64,000 nt of DNA from Paulinella micropora (Eukaryota; Cercozoa; Imbricatea; Euglyphida). Shown here piece after piece: positions 48,220 through 57,179 of the stretch (positions within the stretch are counted from its first letter, which is position 1; the number at the start of each line of letters is the position of its first letter). The stretch is taken from NCBI GenBank assembly GCA_009731375.1, contig BJOX01000302.1:270985-334984 (forward strand), read 5' to 3'. A model generated the notes under the pieces. That model worked only from the letters and a program-made list of their open reading frames with translations, did not search any database and was not told the DNA's origin. The position numbers and the translations under genes are program-made.

Positions 48220-50988
48220 ATGCAGGAAGTAGAGGTCTCCCTAGCCGACGCCGTGCGCGGCTCGGTACCTGACCGTGTCGCTGCTCTGTGTCAGGAGGTG
48301 CGTGGCGCCCCGGCCGAGCCGGTCTTTGTCAAGATCAAGCTGCCTCTGCAGGGGGCCCAGGCGCTGCCCCAGCCCTACGGGGCCGCGTGCGAGTGTAGCG
48401 ACCAGCGGGCCGGGCCGCACAAGAAGGCCAAGGTGCACGACCCCCGGGCAGCGCTGAGGGACGGCCTGGACTCCTTGCCGCCGCTAGGCGACCCGCTGGT
48501 AGCGAGCCTGCGGGCACAGCTAGACGACGTGCCCCCGAGCGCGCCCCCCCCGGCGGTCCCCGGCTACTCGCTCCCCGACCGGCTCAGCGCACGTCTGGCC
48601 ATTGACTGGCCCCGGCCCGCCGAGCGCGAGGCCATCCGCCGCTGCCTCTACTACCTGCGCTGGAAGAATGCACAGCAGCAGGCGGAGCACCGGCCCCCGG
48701 CAGAGGCCCCAGCGCAGCCACCAGTGCTGCGTACGCGCCGGCGTTCGCAGGGCAGGGCTCAAACCCGCCTGCCGCCCGCGAGGTTCGAGCTGGAGACCAC
48801 CATCTACGAACGGCTGCACGCCGGAGCCCCGTCGGAGTGCAAGCGCTGCCGCTGCCGCCAGCGCTTCCGCGAGGGGTTGGCGCGGGACCTGGCCGCTTGG
48901 CTCCCCCTAATACCAACTCCTACGGAACTCACGCAGTTGCTGATCGCCGGCGAGCCTCTGTACGAACTCTACCGCCTGGCGCGGGAGGAGGGGGGCGCCG
49001 TGCCCCATGCCCCGGAGATCCAGCACTGGTCCACCGTCTGTGAGCAAGTGCTGCGCCTTTGCTTGCCGGGGCTAGGCCCTTTTAGGAGCGCCGAACCGGG
49101 CACGGACGGCTATGCGGCTCTGCAACGTTTGTTCGGGGCCGGGCGTGGAGGCGAGGAGCACGCCACGGCCAGGGTGTGGATCTACTGCCTGGCGCTGGAG
49201 CTACACCGCGCGGGAGGGCGCGGGATGCGCGAGCTGCCCTGCACCCCCCCGAGGCCGGACGACCTGGCCTACGCCAACCTGCCGCCAGCGCCCCGACCGG
49301 CCTCCGACGTCCGCCCCCTGCCTCTGCCCTACAACTTCTGGCCCAAGGTCCTGCTGTCCGAGGCAGACGGTTTGGCGCGGAGTACCTACCAAGACCAGCC
49401 TCTGCTGGAGCCGCTCGTACTCTTGGAGCACGACCTGGCCATCGCGTGTGCCAGTAGCTTCAAACAAGAAGTGGGCATGGACATAACCCTGGACGACCAC
49501 GAAGCCCTGGACGACGGCCGTGGACTGCGGGAGGTGAGCTGGGGGGGGCCCTTGGCTGCGGTGGGCCAGGCACTGGCCGTCCAGGTTACCCGGCTGGAGG
49601 ACGTGGGGCAGCAGCCCCCCCGCCGCTGCTTCTTCTTCTTCCACGGGGCTGGACTCCTAAACCCCCATCTCAGGCGCTCGCTGCCGGTGTGGCCACTGCT
49701 GACGGAGGACGGGGCCGGGCTGCAGGAGCCCAACCCCCTGGTGGAGGACGAATGGCCGGGGCCTCTGTGCTTGGACCGGGAGATGCATAAAATCTGCGCT
49801 CAATGGGCGCACAGGCCCCTGCGGCTACGGCGCCTGCCGGACGGACGGGCAGGCTATGCCGCCGAGCTCCCGCTGAACCCCGAGGACAGGAAAGAAGCGG
49901 AAGCCAGGTTCCGGAGCATGCTCACGCTCTGGCTACGTCCGTTCCATGAGGTGGCGGCCAGGCTAAACGGTGCTTGTGAGGATTGTCTCTCCTGCGAGGT
50001 AGTCCTGGACCGCCGGCCCCCCTACCTGCTAGAGCACCGGCCCGCCGTCACGCCAGCCAGCGCAGGGCATGAGGGGACCAAGCCGGAGCACCGCTTCCAG
50101 TGGCAACAGCTTGGCTGGGACAGGGAGCTGCGGTGGTCGGCCGACCGAGCGCGGGATCGACGGGCGCTGACCCTGCGCAGCCTGCTGGTTGGGGCTCTGG
50201 GCGTGCTAGACGCCCGCCTCAACCCTGTGGTCTCCGCGGCGGGGCAGGTCCTCCTGTACAGCGGCCAGGCCGACGTGGGCGCCCACGAACACACGGCCCT
50301 GCGACGCCTCTGCGTCGCTCTGTCCCTGTTGCGCGAGCTAGACCCCGGCTGGCACTGCCCGGGAAAGCTCTGCCCAGTCTCGATCCACCTAGGGTTCGGA
50401 GATTGGCCTCATGCCTACCATTACGGGGACGATACTAGTGACCAGCCCCAAGTACAGGAAACTGATTTTACGGTGTACGTGTGCTCGTCACACGATCACG
50501 CCTTCTTGCTCTGCAAACAACGGACAGGCAGCACCGTCAAGCTCACTATCTGGGACTCCAACGGCAGCCAGTCCGGCACTTACGAAGTGCTCCAGCTTGT
50601 CTGCAGCAGGTTGGCCCTGCGGGACCAGTCCGGGCAGCGCCTGGCCCGTCTGCTGGGCCTAGCGGAGGCCGGGCTGGCCGAGGCCAGCCTGGGCTGCTAC
50701 CTGTTCCCGCAGGAGACGCCTGCCCTCCAAAAGGACGAGGGTTCGTGTGCTACGCACGCGCTGCTGCTGGCGGCGGTGGCCGTGGTGGACGGGCCCGACC
50801 GGCTGCCCAAGCGGGGTGCCCAGGACCTGTCGGACGCGTGGTTGCTCCTAGGCAGTGCCCTGGGCCTGCGGTGGGTTTTGCCACCGGAGGAGCGCGCCCG
50901 GCTGCTGTTCCTGCCGCCCGAGGAGGCGGGCGGGGGCGGCGGGACAGACGGCTGGCGGGAGACGGCCGTGCTGCGGCCCCCCTCCTAA
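48220..50988 (+). CDS. Ulp1-like cysteine protease, paralogue 2 (922 aa)
   Basis: It is collinear with the upstream gene from the first residues (MQEVEV) to the end. The catalytic series is preserved with the same spacing: H760, D779, Q837, C843. Identity is very high over residues about 20-260 and clearly lower afterwards, most of all in the middle third. Keeping the four putative catalytic positions in the diverged C-terminal part argues that both copies are functional. The C-terminal tail is short and Gly-rich. Substrate is unknown: deSUMOylation, deubiquitination or processing of viral proteins are all possible. The nearby RING genes make a ubiquitin-like pathway plausible. Confidence 0.65.
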   Translation: MQEVEVSLADAVRGSVPDRVAALCQEVRGAPAEPVFVKIKLPLQGAQALPQPYGAACECSDQRAGPHKKAKVHDPRAALRDGLDSLPPLGDPLVASLRAQLDDVPPSAPPPAVPGYSLPDRLSARLAIDWPRPAEREAIRRCLYYLRWKNAQQQAEHRPPAEAPAQPPVLRTRRRSQGRAQTRLPPARFELETTIYERLHAGAPSECKRCRCRQRFREGLARDLAAWLPLIPTPTELTQLLIAGEPLYELYRLAREEGGAVPHAPEIQHWSTVCEQVLRLCLPGLGPFRSAEPGTDGYAALQRLFGAGRGGEEHATARVWIYCLALELHRAGGRGMRELPCTPPRPDDLAYANLPPAPRPASDVRPLPLPYNFWPKVLLSEADGLARSTYQDQPLLEPLVLLEHDLAIACASSFKQEVGMDITLDDHEALDDGRGLREVSWGGPLAAVGQALAVQVTRLEDVGQQPPRRCFFFFHGAGLLNPHLRRSLPVWPLLTEDGAGLQEPNPLVEDEWPGPLCLDREMHKICAQWAHRPLRLRRLPDGRAGYAAELPLNPEDRKEAEARFRSMLTLWLRPFHEVAARLNGACEDCLSCEVVLDRRPPYLLEHRPAVTPASAGHEGTKPEHRFQWQQLGWDRELRWSADRARDRRALTLRSLLVGALGVLDARLNPVVSAAGQVLLYSGQADVGAHEHTALRRLCVALSLLRELDPGWHCPGKLCPVSIHLGFGDWPHAYHYGDDTSDQPQVQETDFTVYVCSSHDHAFLLCKQRTGSTVKLTIWDSNGSQSGTYEVLQLVCSRLALRDQSGQRLARLLGLAEAGLAEASLGCYLFPQETPALQKDEGSCATHALLLAAVAVVDGPDRLPKRGAQDLSDAWLLLGSALGLRWVLPPEERARLLFLPPEEAGGGGGTDGWRETAVLRPPS

Positions 50989-51082
50989 CCCGTGCGGCGT
51001 GGCAGCCCTGCCCCCCGGGGCCCGGCCCTCGGCCGTACGCCCGGGAGGGCGGGAGGAGAGGGGGGGGCCAGAGCGGGGGGGG

Positions 51083-51141
51083 NNNNNNNNNNNNNNNNNN
51101 NNNNNNNNNNNNNNNNNNNNNNNNNNNNNNNNNNNNNNNNN
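51083..51141. other. Assembly gap between a G run and a C run
   Basis: Fifty-nine N bases separate GGGGGGGG from CCCCCCC, so the hidden sequence could form a hairpin or G-quadruplex. Confidence 0.9.
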
Positions 51142-51239
51142 CCCCCCCGCTGGGAGCGTGCCGGGGGGGGGGACGGGGGTTGACTACGCCCCCCCCCAAA
51201 AGCCTGCCGGCCAGGAGGCTCCGAACACGATCGATCGGC

Positions 51240-51818
51240 ATGATGGGCGGCACGGCTAGCAGCCGCCGAGCTCGCCCGGGCTCGGTGGTGGCGCAGAGGC
51301 CCAAGAAGCAACGTACCGCCCCCCGACCACCCCCCCGAGGACAAGGCCTGCGACAGCTGGCCGCGGCCACCGCCGCCGGGCCGGAACCACCGCCCCGTCG
51401 GGTGCGCCCCGTCGTGGCGCCGGCGGCGGCGTCGTCCGCCCCGTCCGAGCCGGACGTTGAACATGTTCTCCTGGCTACCTTGAGCACCTTAGATCTGGCC
51501 GAGATGTTGCTGTCTACACTCGACAGCGTAGTGGTGGTGGACACTGTCGTGCTGGGCGCCAGCGGGTCGGCGGAGCAGCCGCCCGTGTGCACCGGGTTGT
51601 CCGAGGCCGGCCTAGCCCGGCTGCCCGAGTCCCAGGTCACGGGCGCCTTTCTCGCGGCACCCAACTCGCCCAAGGAGTGTGCCATCTGCCTGCAAGACCT
51701 GGTGGTAGGCGACTGGCTGCGGGGGCTGCCGTGTGCGCACTACCTGCACCGAGCGTGCGTCGACCCCTGGCTACGCACCAAGGACTCGTGCCCCGTGTGC
51801 CGCCTAGTAGTGTCGTAG
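51240..51818 (+). CDS. RING-H2 finger protein, 192 aa (probable E3 ubiquitin ligase)
   Basis: The last 45 residues form a canonical RING-H2: ECAICLQDL, then LPCAHYLHRACVDPWL, then CPVC, with the two His ligands of the H2 subclass and the conserved Trp that contacts the E2. The N-terminal 70 residues are basic and Pro-rich, and the middle is an acidic/hydrophobic segment (LSTLDLAEMLLSTLDSVVVVD) that could be a substrate- or partner-binding helix. Two adjacent ATGs (51240 and 51243) exist and I use the in-frame one. ATTAAA follows at 51866-51871. Confidence 0.88.
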   Translation: MMGGTASSRRARPGSVVAQRPKKQRTAPRPPPRGQGLRQLAAATAAGPEPPPRRVRPVVAPAAASSAPSEPDVEHVLLATLSTLDLAEMLLSTLDSVVVVDTVVLGASGSAEQPPVCTGLSEAGLARLPESQVTGAFLAAPNSPKECAICLQDLVVGDWLRGLPCAHYLHRACVDPWLRTKDSCPVCRLVVS

Positions 51819-51865
51819 GCGGGGGCCAGCGCGCCGTCACCGCCGTCGGTAGCGTGTGGGCCACA

Positions 51866-51871
51866 TTAAAA
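51866..51871 (+). terminator. ATTAAA 3'-end signal after the RING-H2 gene
   Basis: It lies 48 bp past the stop. The further spacer to 52045 holds a C run, an N10 gap (52006-52015) and a G run. Confidence 0.5.
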
Positions 51872-52045
51872 CGTGAGCGAGCACACGCACTAGTTGGTAG
51901 CCACCCCCCTCGGTACTTGCGCCCCTACCCACGGGGCGCTCCGGAGGCGATCGGTCTGTCCACCGGCGGTCGCCGACCCACCCAGCCCCGGCCCTCCTCC
52001 CCCCCNNNNNNNNNNGGGGGGGGACCGATCCGGCCCCCCCTCGCT

Positions 52046-53095
52046 ATGGCCCCCTCCGGCGGGCGGGGCGGCGAGGGGGTGGGGCGGGCGGGGGTAGCCG
52101 GGGGGGGGCGGCCGCCGGGGGGGGGAGCCGGCCAAAACCCCCAGCAAATGCCACCCGAGGCCCGCCGCGAGCCGGACGGGGGCCGGCCGCTGCCCCCGCC
52201 CCGGCGGCCGCAGGTGTCGACCGCCCTCCGCGCGCGCCCCCCCAGTTTCGTGTTGTACTACCGCGGCCGGCCGCTGCGCGGCCTGCACGCCTGGCTCCGG
52301 GACGTGGTCTGGTCCACGCGGCCCCGCCGTCCGCCACGGGACGCGGCGGCGCCCTCCGTCTTCGGCGAGTGGGCCGCCCGCGCGGCGGCGGCCGGCCACC
52401 CCCGCGCCCAGTCGTGCCTGTACCGGCGGGGCCAGGCGATCGTGGTGGACCAACAACTCAACGCCCTCGTGCGCATAGCGACGGGCGCACGCGAGCCGGC
52501 CCTGGCGGGCGCGCTCTGGGCCCGCGACTACCGCCTGTGGGACGGCGCGCCGCCGGCCGAGCGGGCCAGGTTCGCGCGGCAGCTGCGGGCCCGGACGGGC
52601 CTGCCCCTCCTGGCCGGGCGCGAGCTGCGGCGCGTGCACCCGCTGACGGCCACCGCCCTCTCGTTCCTGTTCGCTCGCTTCGGCCTGCCCGTGGCCGCGC
52701 AGGTCGTGGTGCACAGCCCGTCGCTGGCGGTGGCCAGCAGCGTCGACCAGGTCTGGCGCTGCCGGGCGGGCCGCCTGTGGCTGCTGGAGCTCAAGAAGGC
52801 CCAGTCCGCCGGCCGGGCGTCCGGGGCCGCGCCGCCCCTGGCGCACGCGCTCTGGCGCCCGTGGGCGGACACGGAGGACAACCGCTTCCTCGTGCAGGCC
52901 GCGCTGGGCCACGCCCTCTTCGAACTCACGTACGACCTGGCGGCCGAGGCGCGGCCGCCGCGCTCCGCCGTGGTGTGCGTGGGCACCTACGGCGTGCGGG
53001 TAGCGTGCGTGCCGGAGGCCATGCTCGGGGCCGCGCGCGAGTTTTGCCGGACGGTGTGGCCGGCTGAGCGCGCCGGTCCCCCGCTCCCACGCTAG
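52046..53095 (+). CDS. PD-(D/E)XK nuclease-like protein, 349 aa
   Basis: The core SSVDQVWRC...LLELKKAQ gives D234, E248 and K250, the catalytic D-ExK of the PD-(D/E)XK superfamily, with the expected short hairpin between them. Q284 in RFLVQAALGHALF fits the Q-x-x-x-Y/F helix of RecB/Cas4/lambda-exonuclease-type members. Upstream helices contain the ALSFLFARFG segment, which could be the motif I helix. The first 65 residues are disordered and Pro/Arg-rich. Likely a DNA exonuclease or endonuclease in recombination or genome processing, working beside the SF1 helicase. A poxvirus-, phycodnavirus- or herpesvirus-like subgroup cannot be chosen. AATAAA follows at 53116. Confidence 0.75.
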   Translation: MAPSGGRGGEGVGRAGVAGGGRPPGGGAGQNPQQMPPEARREPDGGRPLPPPRRPQVSTALRARPPSFVLYYRGRPLRGLHAWLRDVVWSTRPRRPPRDAAAPSVFGEWAARAAAAGHPRAQSCLYRRGQAIVVDQQLNALVRIATGAREPALAGALWARDYRLWDGAPPAERARFARQLRARTGLPLLAGRELRRVHPLTATALSFLFARFGLPVAAQVVVHSPSLAVASSVDQVWRCRAGRLWLLELKKAQSAGRASGAAPPLAHALWRPWADTEDNRFLVQAALGHALFELTYDLAAEARPPRSAVVCVGTYGVRVACVPEAMLGAAREFCRTVWPAERAGPPLPR

Positions 53096-53115
53096 GCAGA
53101 CAGAAGTTAGTGTTT

Positions 53116-53121
53116 AATAAA
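53116..53121 (+). terminator. AATAAA 3'-end signal after the nuclease gene
   Basis: It sits 20 bp past the stop and about 10 bp before the 3' end of the converging kinase-like gene. Confidence 0.55.
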
Positions 53122-53132
53122 GAACCTGGCTT

Positions 53133-54557
53133 TCACTCACTCGGGCCACCGCCGCGGTGGGCACCGGCTGCTCGGGGGGCCAAGGGCGTGGCGGCCAGGC
53201 CCCCCCACGCCGCTAGCCGGACCAGCACCAACAGAAACTGTCTTACCGCTTCCTCCGTCGTGGCCAGCGGGATCCGTACGTCGCCCCACGACACCTTCTT
53301 GCCCTGTTTCTGTTTCAATTGAACTGGATTTCCCTCTTTATCCCACCAATGATTCTCGTAGCTCTGTTTCCGGTCCTGGTCCACCCAAGCTAAGGGAGAT
53401 GCTTGTTTTCGATACTGGTCAGGCATTCCTTGCACAGCTCTAGCATCCATTGTCGCGCACCCCAAGTAGTACCTGGCGTGGCGAAACTGGGGGTAAGAAC
53501 CCTGTTTCTCCCAGCCTAGGCTCTGATGCCACCAGGCCACACACAGCGCCAGAGCATCCTGGCCGGCCGGTGCTCGCAGCAAGGGCTCTAGGCACTGCCA
53601 GACTGTAGCCTGCAGTCCGTGGCCCAGCCGGCCGTAGCTGTTGGCCACGAGGCTCAGCAGGTTAGACAGCTGGATGGCGCCTCTGTACTGAGCCGCCGCG
53701 CTGGGCACTACGTGGAGCCGCAGACAGAACCTGGGCTCTGGATCCAGCAAGAGAAAGCCTGGTTTCGCGGCCGTGAGCACGATGTTACCAGGCTTCAGAT
53801 CCGCCAGCAGCAGCGGGACAACATCGCTCGAGAAGTGCAGCGTACGCTGCAAGAAGCTCTTGAATGCCCCCTGGGCGGCACCGAGCGTGAAGGCTTGTGC
53901 CTGCTCCAGGTCTAGGGTCAGGGCGGCCCCCACCCGCACGAGGTCCATCACGAGCCAGAACGTACGCTGGCCAACCTCCCCGTCGTCGTCCACCCGGAGG
54001 TAGCCGTACACGGCGGGCGCCAGCCCCTGTTGGGCCAGCGAATGTTGCAGCTCCAGGTACTCTGCTTGGGCGAGCGGAAGTTCGTCCCCCTCGAATTTCT
54101 GTGGCTTGCCGATTCCCTTCGACGCATCATCGATGCGTTTGAGGACCAGCCCGTGGCGGCTCAGCAGCAAGACTAAGCCTTTAGCCAAAGCGTGCTCGTC
54201 GTGGCGGTTGCCGTCGCGGCCTATGTCGCAAGCCCGGAATTCGGTGTCGTTCGTCACGAAAAGCCCCAAGGACCGCAGCCACGAAGGGACCTCCTTGTTG
54301 GGACAGAGGGACACCTTCTGTTCGGTCAGTGTCTTTCCTCTGTTGGGCTTCCAGCGGACAATCTGGTGGTCAGTGGCGGTGGAGCAGGAGCGGACCTCTC
54401 TGAACAGCTCCCACAGCTGGCACGATCGGCAGGGTTCACGCGCTCTTGGCTTCTTGCACTCGCGGCAGTGGCAGCGCGACGCACAGACGAACCTAGAGGC
54501 CAGGGGGTGGGAGGGTGCTAGCTCGTGGTGCTGTCCGGGCGCGGCGGCAGGGTTCAT
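53133..54557 (-). CDS. Cys-cluster kinase-like protein, copy 1 (474 aa)
   Basis: An N-terminal Cys cluster (C25, C29, C31, C34, C43, C46) precedes a kinase-like domain. No glycine loop is obvious, but GLVLKRI supplies a candidate ATP-anchoring lysine (K140). The catalytic loop LLADLKPGNIVL keeps D253, K255 and N258, and LLLDPEP replaces DFG with D272 retained. These residues suggest a functional phosphotransferase of an atypical, viral type. The C-lobe is helical and unrecognised. It is the best preserved of three tandem minus-strand relatives. The Cys cluster is shared by all three and may be a zinc-binding targeting module. Balanced composition and lower GC support a real gene. Confidence 0.7.
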   Translation of the reverse strand: MNPAAAPGQHHELAPSHPLASRFVCASRCHCRECKKPRAREPCRSCQLWELFREVRSCSTATDHQIVRWKPNRGKTLTEQKVSLCPNKEVPSWLRSLGLFVTNDTEFRACDIGRDGNRHDEHALAKGLVLLLSRHGLVLKRIDDASKGIGKPQKFEGDELPLAQAEYLELQHSLAQQGLAPAVYGYLRVDDDGEVGQRTFWLVMDLVRVGAALTLDLEQAQAFTLGAAQGAFKSFLQRTLHFSSDVVPLLLADLKPGNIVLTAAKPGFLLLDPEPRFCLRLHVVPSAAAQYRGAIQLSNLLSLVANSYGRLGHGLQATVWQCLEPLLRAPAGQDALALCVAWWHQSLGWEKQGSYPQFRHARYYLGCATMDARAVQGMPDQYRKQASPLAWVDQDRKQSYENHWWDKEGNPVQLKQKQGKKVSWGDVRIPLATTEEAVRQFLLVLVRLAAWGGLAATPLAPRAAGAHRGGGPSE

Positions 54558-55265
54558 GGCCCTACGGCCGGCGGCGGGCGGGTGAGGGGCCTAACAGCTC
54601 GGGGCCTGTACTTTGTGGCTGCAGGGCAGACACCCGCCACACGACCTCCCCGCCCCCGCGCGCAGCTACGGCGCGGGGGAGGGGGGTAGCCCCCCCCCAG
54701 CACCCCTCCCCCACCGTCTCGTGCTTTCCCTTTCCATCCTGGGCGGAGCGCCCCCGAGCTCTCTCCTCTCCTTTCCCTCCCCCCCCCCAACCAGGCCTCG
54801 GGCGTGCGTCTCGCGGCCCGGTGCGGGGCCCCGCGGGGGTGGGGGGAGGCTCGCGGCTGCTGTGCGCCACCCGAGCTCCGGCTCGCGGCCGCGGGAACTC
54901 GGTTGACCCGTGGTAGCCGCGGCACACCTACCGGACCGAGACCCCCGCAGCGCGGCCAGGAGCCCTACCAACGCTCGCGGCGCCACGTTATCCCGGTAGC
55001 CCGCTAAGCCTGTCTCTTGGCCCTACCGGACTACTGCTAGCCAAAGGATAGGCCTACCGCCCCGGCTCGCAGCCCCGCCCGCAGGACGCGGCCGCCCCCG
55101 GGCCGAGACGCCTAGCCACGCCCAGTCCTCATCGCGGCGGGGGGGGGGGCGCTTCCTCCACTGCCGGGCCCGGCTACCGTCCGTCTGCTGTCCCAGGTTA
55201 GTGCCTACAGATTTAATGGCCCCGTACTGGCTTGCACGCGGCGGCTACCGCCCAACCAGGAAGGG
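54558..55265. other. Intergenic region, 700 bp
   Basis: It contains a minus-strand ATTAAA (TTTAAT at 55212-55217) for the next gene, C8/G9 runs and pyrimidine tracts. Open frames here are Pro/Arg-rich shadows. Confidence 0.45.
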
Positions 55266-56813
55266 TCAGGCCTCCCTTGGCCCCCGCCGCCCGACGTAAG
55301 TGGACCAGGACCTGGCTACCCGAACCAGTGCACCTACGAGGTCCCCGACGTGCTCTTGCTGGATCTTGCTTGGCGCTGTGAGCATGTCCTTGAAGTTCCT
55401 GGTAATCGGGGATCCGGTAGCGCTCCACAAAAATCCCTTGTCCACTGAGCGTCGCGGCACAGTGTTCTTGTGCCCCGTCTTGAGCTCCTGCTCCAGAACG
55501 CCCTGGCCTAGCTGAGAGTGCCGCATGTTCTGCAAGGCCCGGCGCAGCTGGCTTGCTTCGTCTAGCCTCCCCTGGTACCACCAAAGAGTACATTGGTCCA
55601 GGGGGTCATGGTCCCCGCCGGTTGCTGCCTCGAGCAAGGGTGTTATAAATTGCCATAGACTAGCCTTCAGTTCGTCGTGCAGGCTGTAACCCGAGGCTCC
55701 GCCATGGATGTTAGCCACGAAGCTCAGCAGGTTGGACAACTTGATGGCAGGTTCATATTTGCTCTCCGTGCCGGCCGGCAGCAGGAGCCAACGGCAGCGC
55801 TTGGGGTCCGGATGTATCTCTTGGAAGCCCGGCTTGCCGACAGTCAGCGCGAGGTGGGGGGGGCTCAGATCCGCCATCAGCAACGGGACGACACGGGCGG
55901 TGTAGTCCAGCAGCCTGGCCAGAAAAGCCTCAAACCCTGCCGCCTCCACTCGCAGCTCCTGGGCCTCGTCCTCCTCCTCGTCCTCCTCCTCTGGGTCCTG
56001 CGCCGGGTCCAGGCCGGCCTTGGCTTGCGCCAGGTTGATGCTCAGGGAGGGGCCCACCCAGGCGAGATTCATCACGAGCCAGAAGGTAGCGCTGACCTTG
56101 TCCTCAGCAGCGCTCTTGGCGTCGTCTACCCGCAGGTAGCCATGTACCACAGGAGCCAGCTTCGGCGTGGCCAATAGGTGTTGCAGGTACAGGTACTCCG
56201 CTTGGTCTCCTGGCAGGTCCCGAGAGGAACGCCGTATATGGCTGGGCCCGCCGATCCGGCGGAGGACAAGCCTCGGGCCATGCAGCAACAGGACAGAACC
56301 CTCCGCCAGCTTTTGTTCGCCCTCGTGGCCGGTCCCGCCGATCCGGCACGCCTGGAACTCCTGCTCCGTCGTGCTGAACAGGGGGAAAGATCGGAGCCAG
56401 GGGGGTACCTTGTCCCGGAAGAGCCGCGCCGGGGTCTTGCTCAGCCCGCCCAACCGACGACGGTATGTCGGCACATACTCGTCTGCTACACTATACGCCG
56501 TAACACGCACCTCAGTGGAGGCCGAGCAGGGGCTTCTGGTCCGGAATAACTTAAATAGCTCGCACGACCGGCAGGCCTGACAGGGCACTTGCCGTTGGCA
56601 CTCCCTGCAGATCCGGCGGCAGGCGAATCTGGACCGCAGGGGATGCAGGGGGTCGTGGGGTTCCTCCTCGCCGGCCGCTCCGAACTCAGCTCCTTTGCCG
56701 GGCGACGCGTCCGGGCCGACGACCGGGAGCTCTGTCTCTGGTCGCTGGTGGCTGGCTAGACTACCCTGCTTGTGTTTCTTGCGGGCTGGCCCTGGCGTGC
56801 CCGGCTTCGACAT
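55266..56813 (-). CDS. Cys-cluster kinase-like protein, copy 2, probable pseudokinase (515 aa)
   Basis: It is collinear with copy 1: the N-terminal Cys cluster (RFACRRICRECQ...CQACRSC), the LFSTTEQEFQACRIGG segment, the LYLQHLLA helix and the C-lobe all align. The catalytic positions are lost, however: the VAIK-type lysine is Arg (LVLRRIG), the catalytic loop reads ADLSPPH (Lys to Ser, Asn to His, Asp kept), and the DFG equivalent begins with His (EIHPDP). An acidic insertion of Glu/Asp repeats lies at about residues 270-290. The intact frame with lost catalysis suggests selection for a scaffolding or decoy role. Confidence 0.65.
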   Translation of the reverse strand: MSKPGTPGPARKKHKQGSLASHQRPETELPVVGPDASPGKGAEFGAAGEEEPHDPLHPLRSRFACRRICRECQRQVPCQACRSCELFKLFRTRSPCSASTEVRVTAYSVADEYVPTYRRRLGGLSKTPARLFRDKVPPWLRSFPLFSTTEQEFQACRIGGTGHEGEQKLAEGSVLLLHGPRLVLRRIGGPSHIRRSSRDLPGDQAEYLYLQHLLATPKLAPVVHGYLRVDDAKSAAEDKVSATFWLVMNLAWVGPSLSINLAQAKAGLDPAQDPEEEDEEEDEAQELRVEAAGFEAFLARLLDYTARVVPLLMADLSPPHLALTVGKPGFQEIHPDPKRCRWLLLPAGTESKYEPAIKLSNLLSFVANIHGGASGYSLHDELKASLWQFITPLLEAATGGDHDPLDQCTLWWYQGRLDEASQLRRALQNMRHSQLGQGVLEQELKTGHKNTVPRRSVDKGFLWSATGSPITRNFKDMLTAPSKIQQEHVGDLVGALVRVARSWSTYVGRRGPREA

Positions 56814-57179
56814 GCTCGGCCACCGGCGCAGAGGTTTTCGACGGGTTTACTCTACTCCCGGAGGCAGCCTCACCGCCGCGTGGCCCCGTACACACTCTCC
56901 CGGCCCCCCTGGCCCGCCCGCCCCTTCCCTTCCCGGCCGCGGCGGCACAGCAGCAGCACACCGAAAGCTCCGATGGCGCCAATGAGGGGGGCAGGGAAGG
57001 GGGGGGGACTGCCTGGCCGCCTAGGGTCGGCGAGGGCGTGNNNNNNNNNNNNNNNNNNNNNNNNNNNNNNNACCGGCGCACCCCTCCCCTCCCCCCGGCA
57101 GGGCGCACCGGCCGCAGCTTCCCTCCTCCCCCCCCCATCGCACCCCCCGGGCCCGTCGCGCCGGCGGTCGGACAGACGC

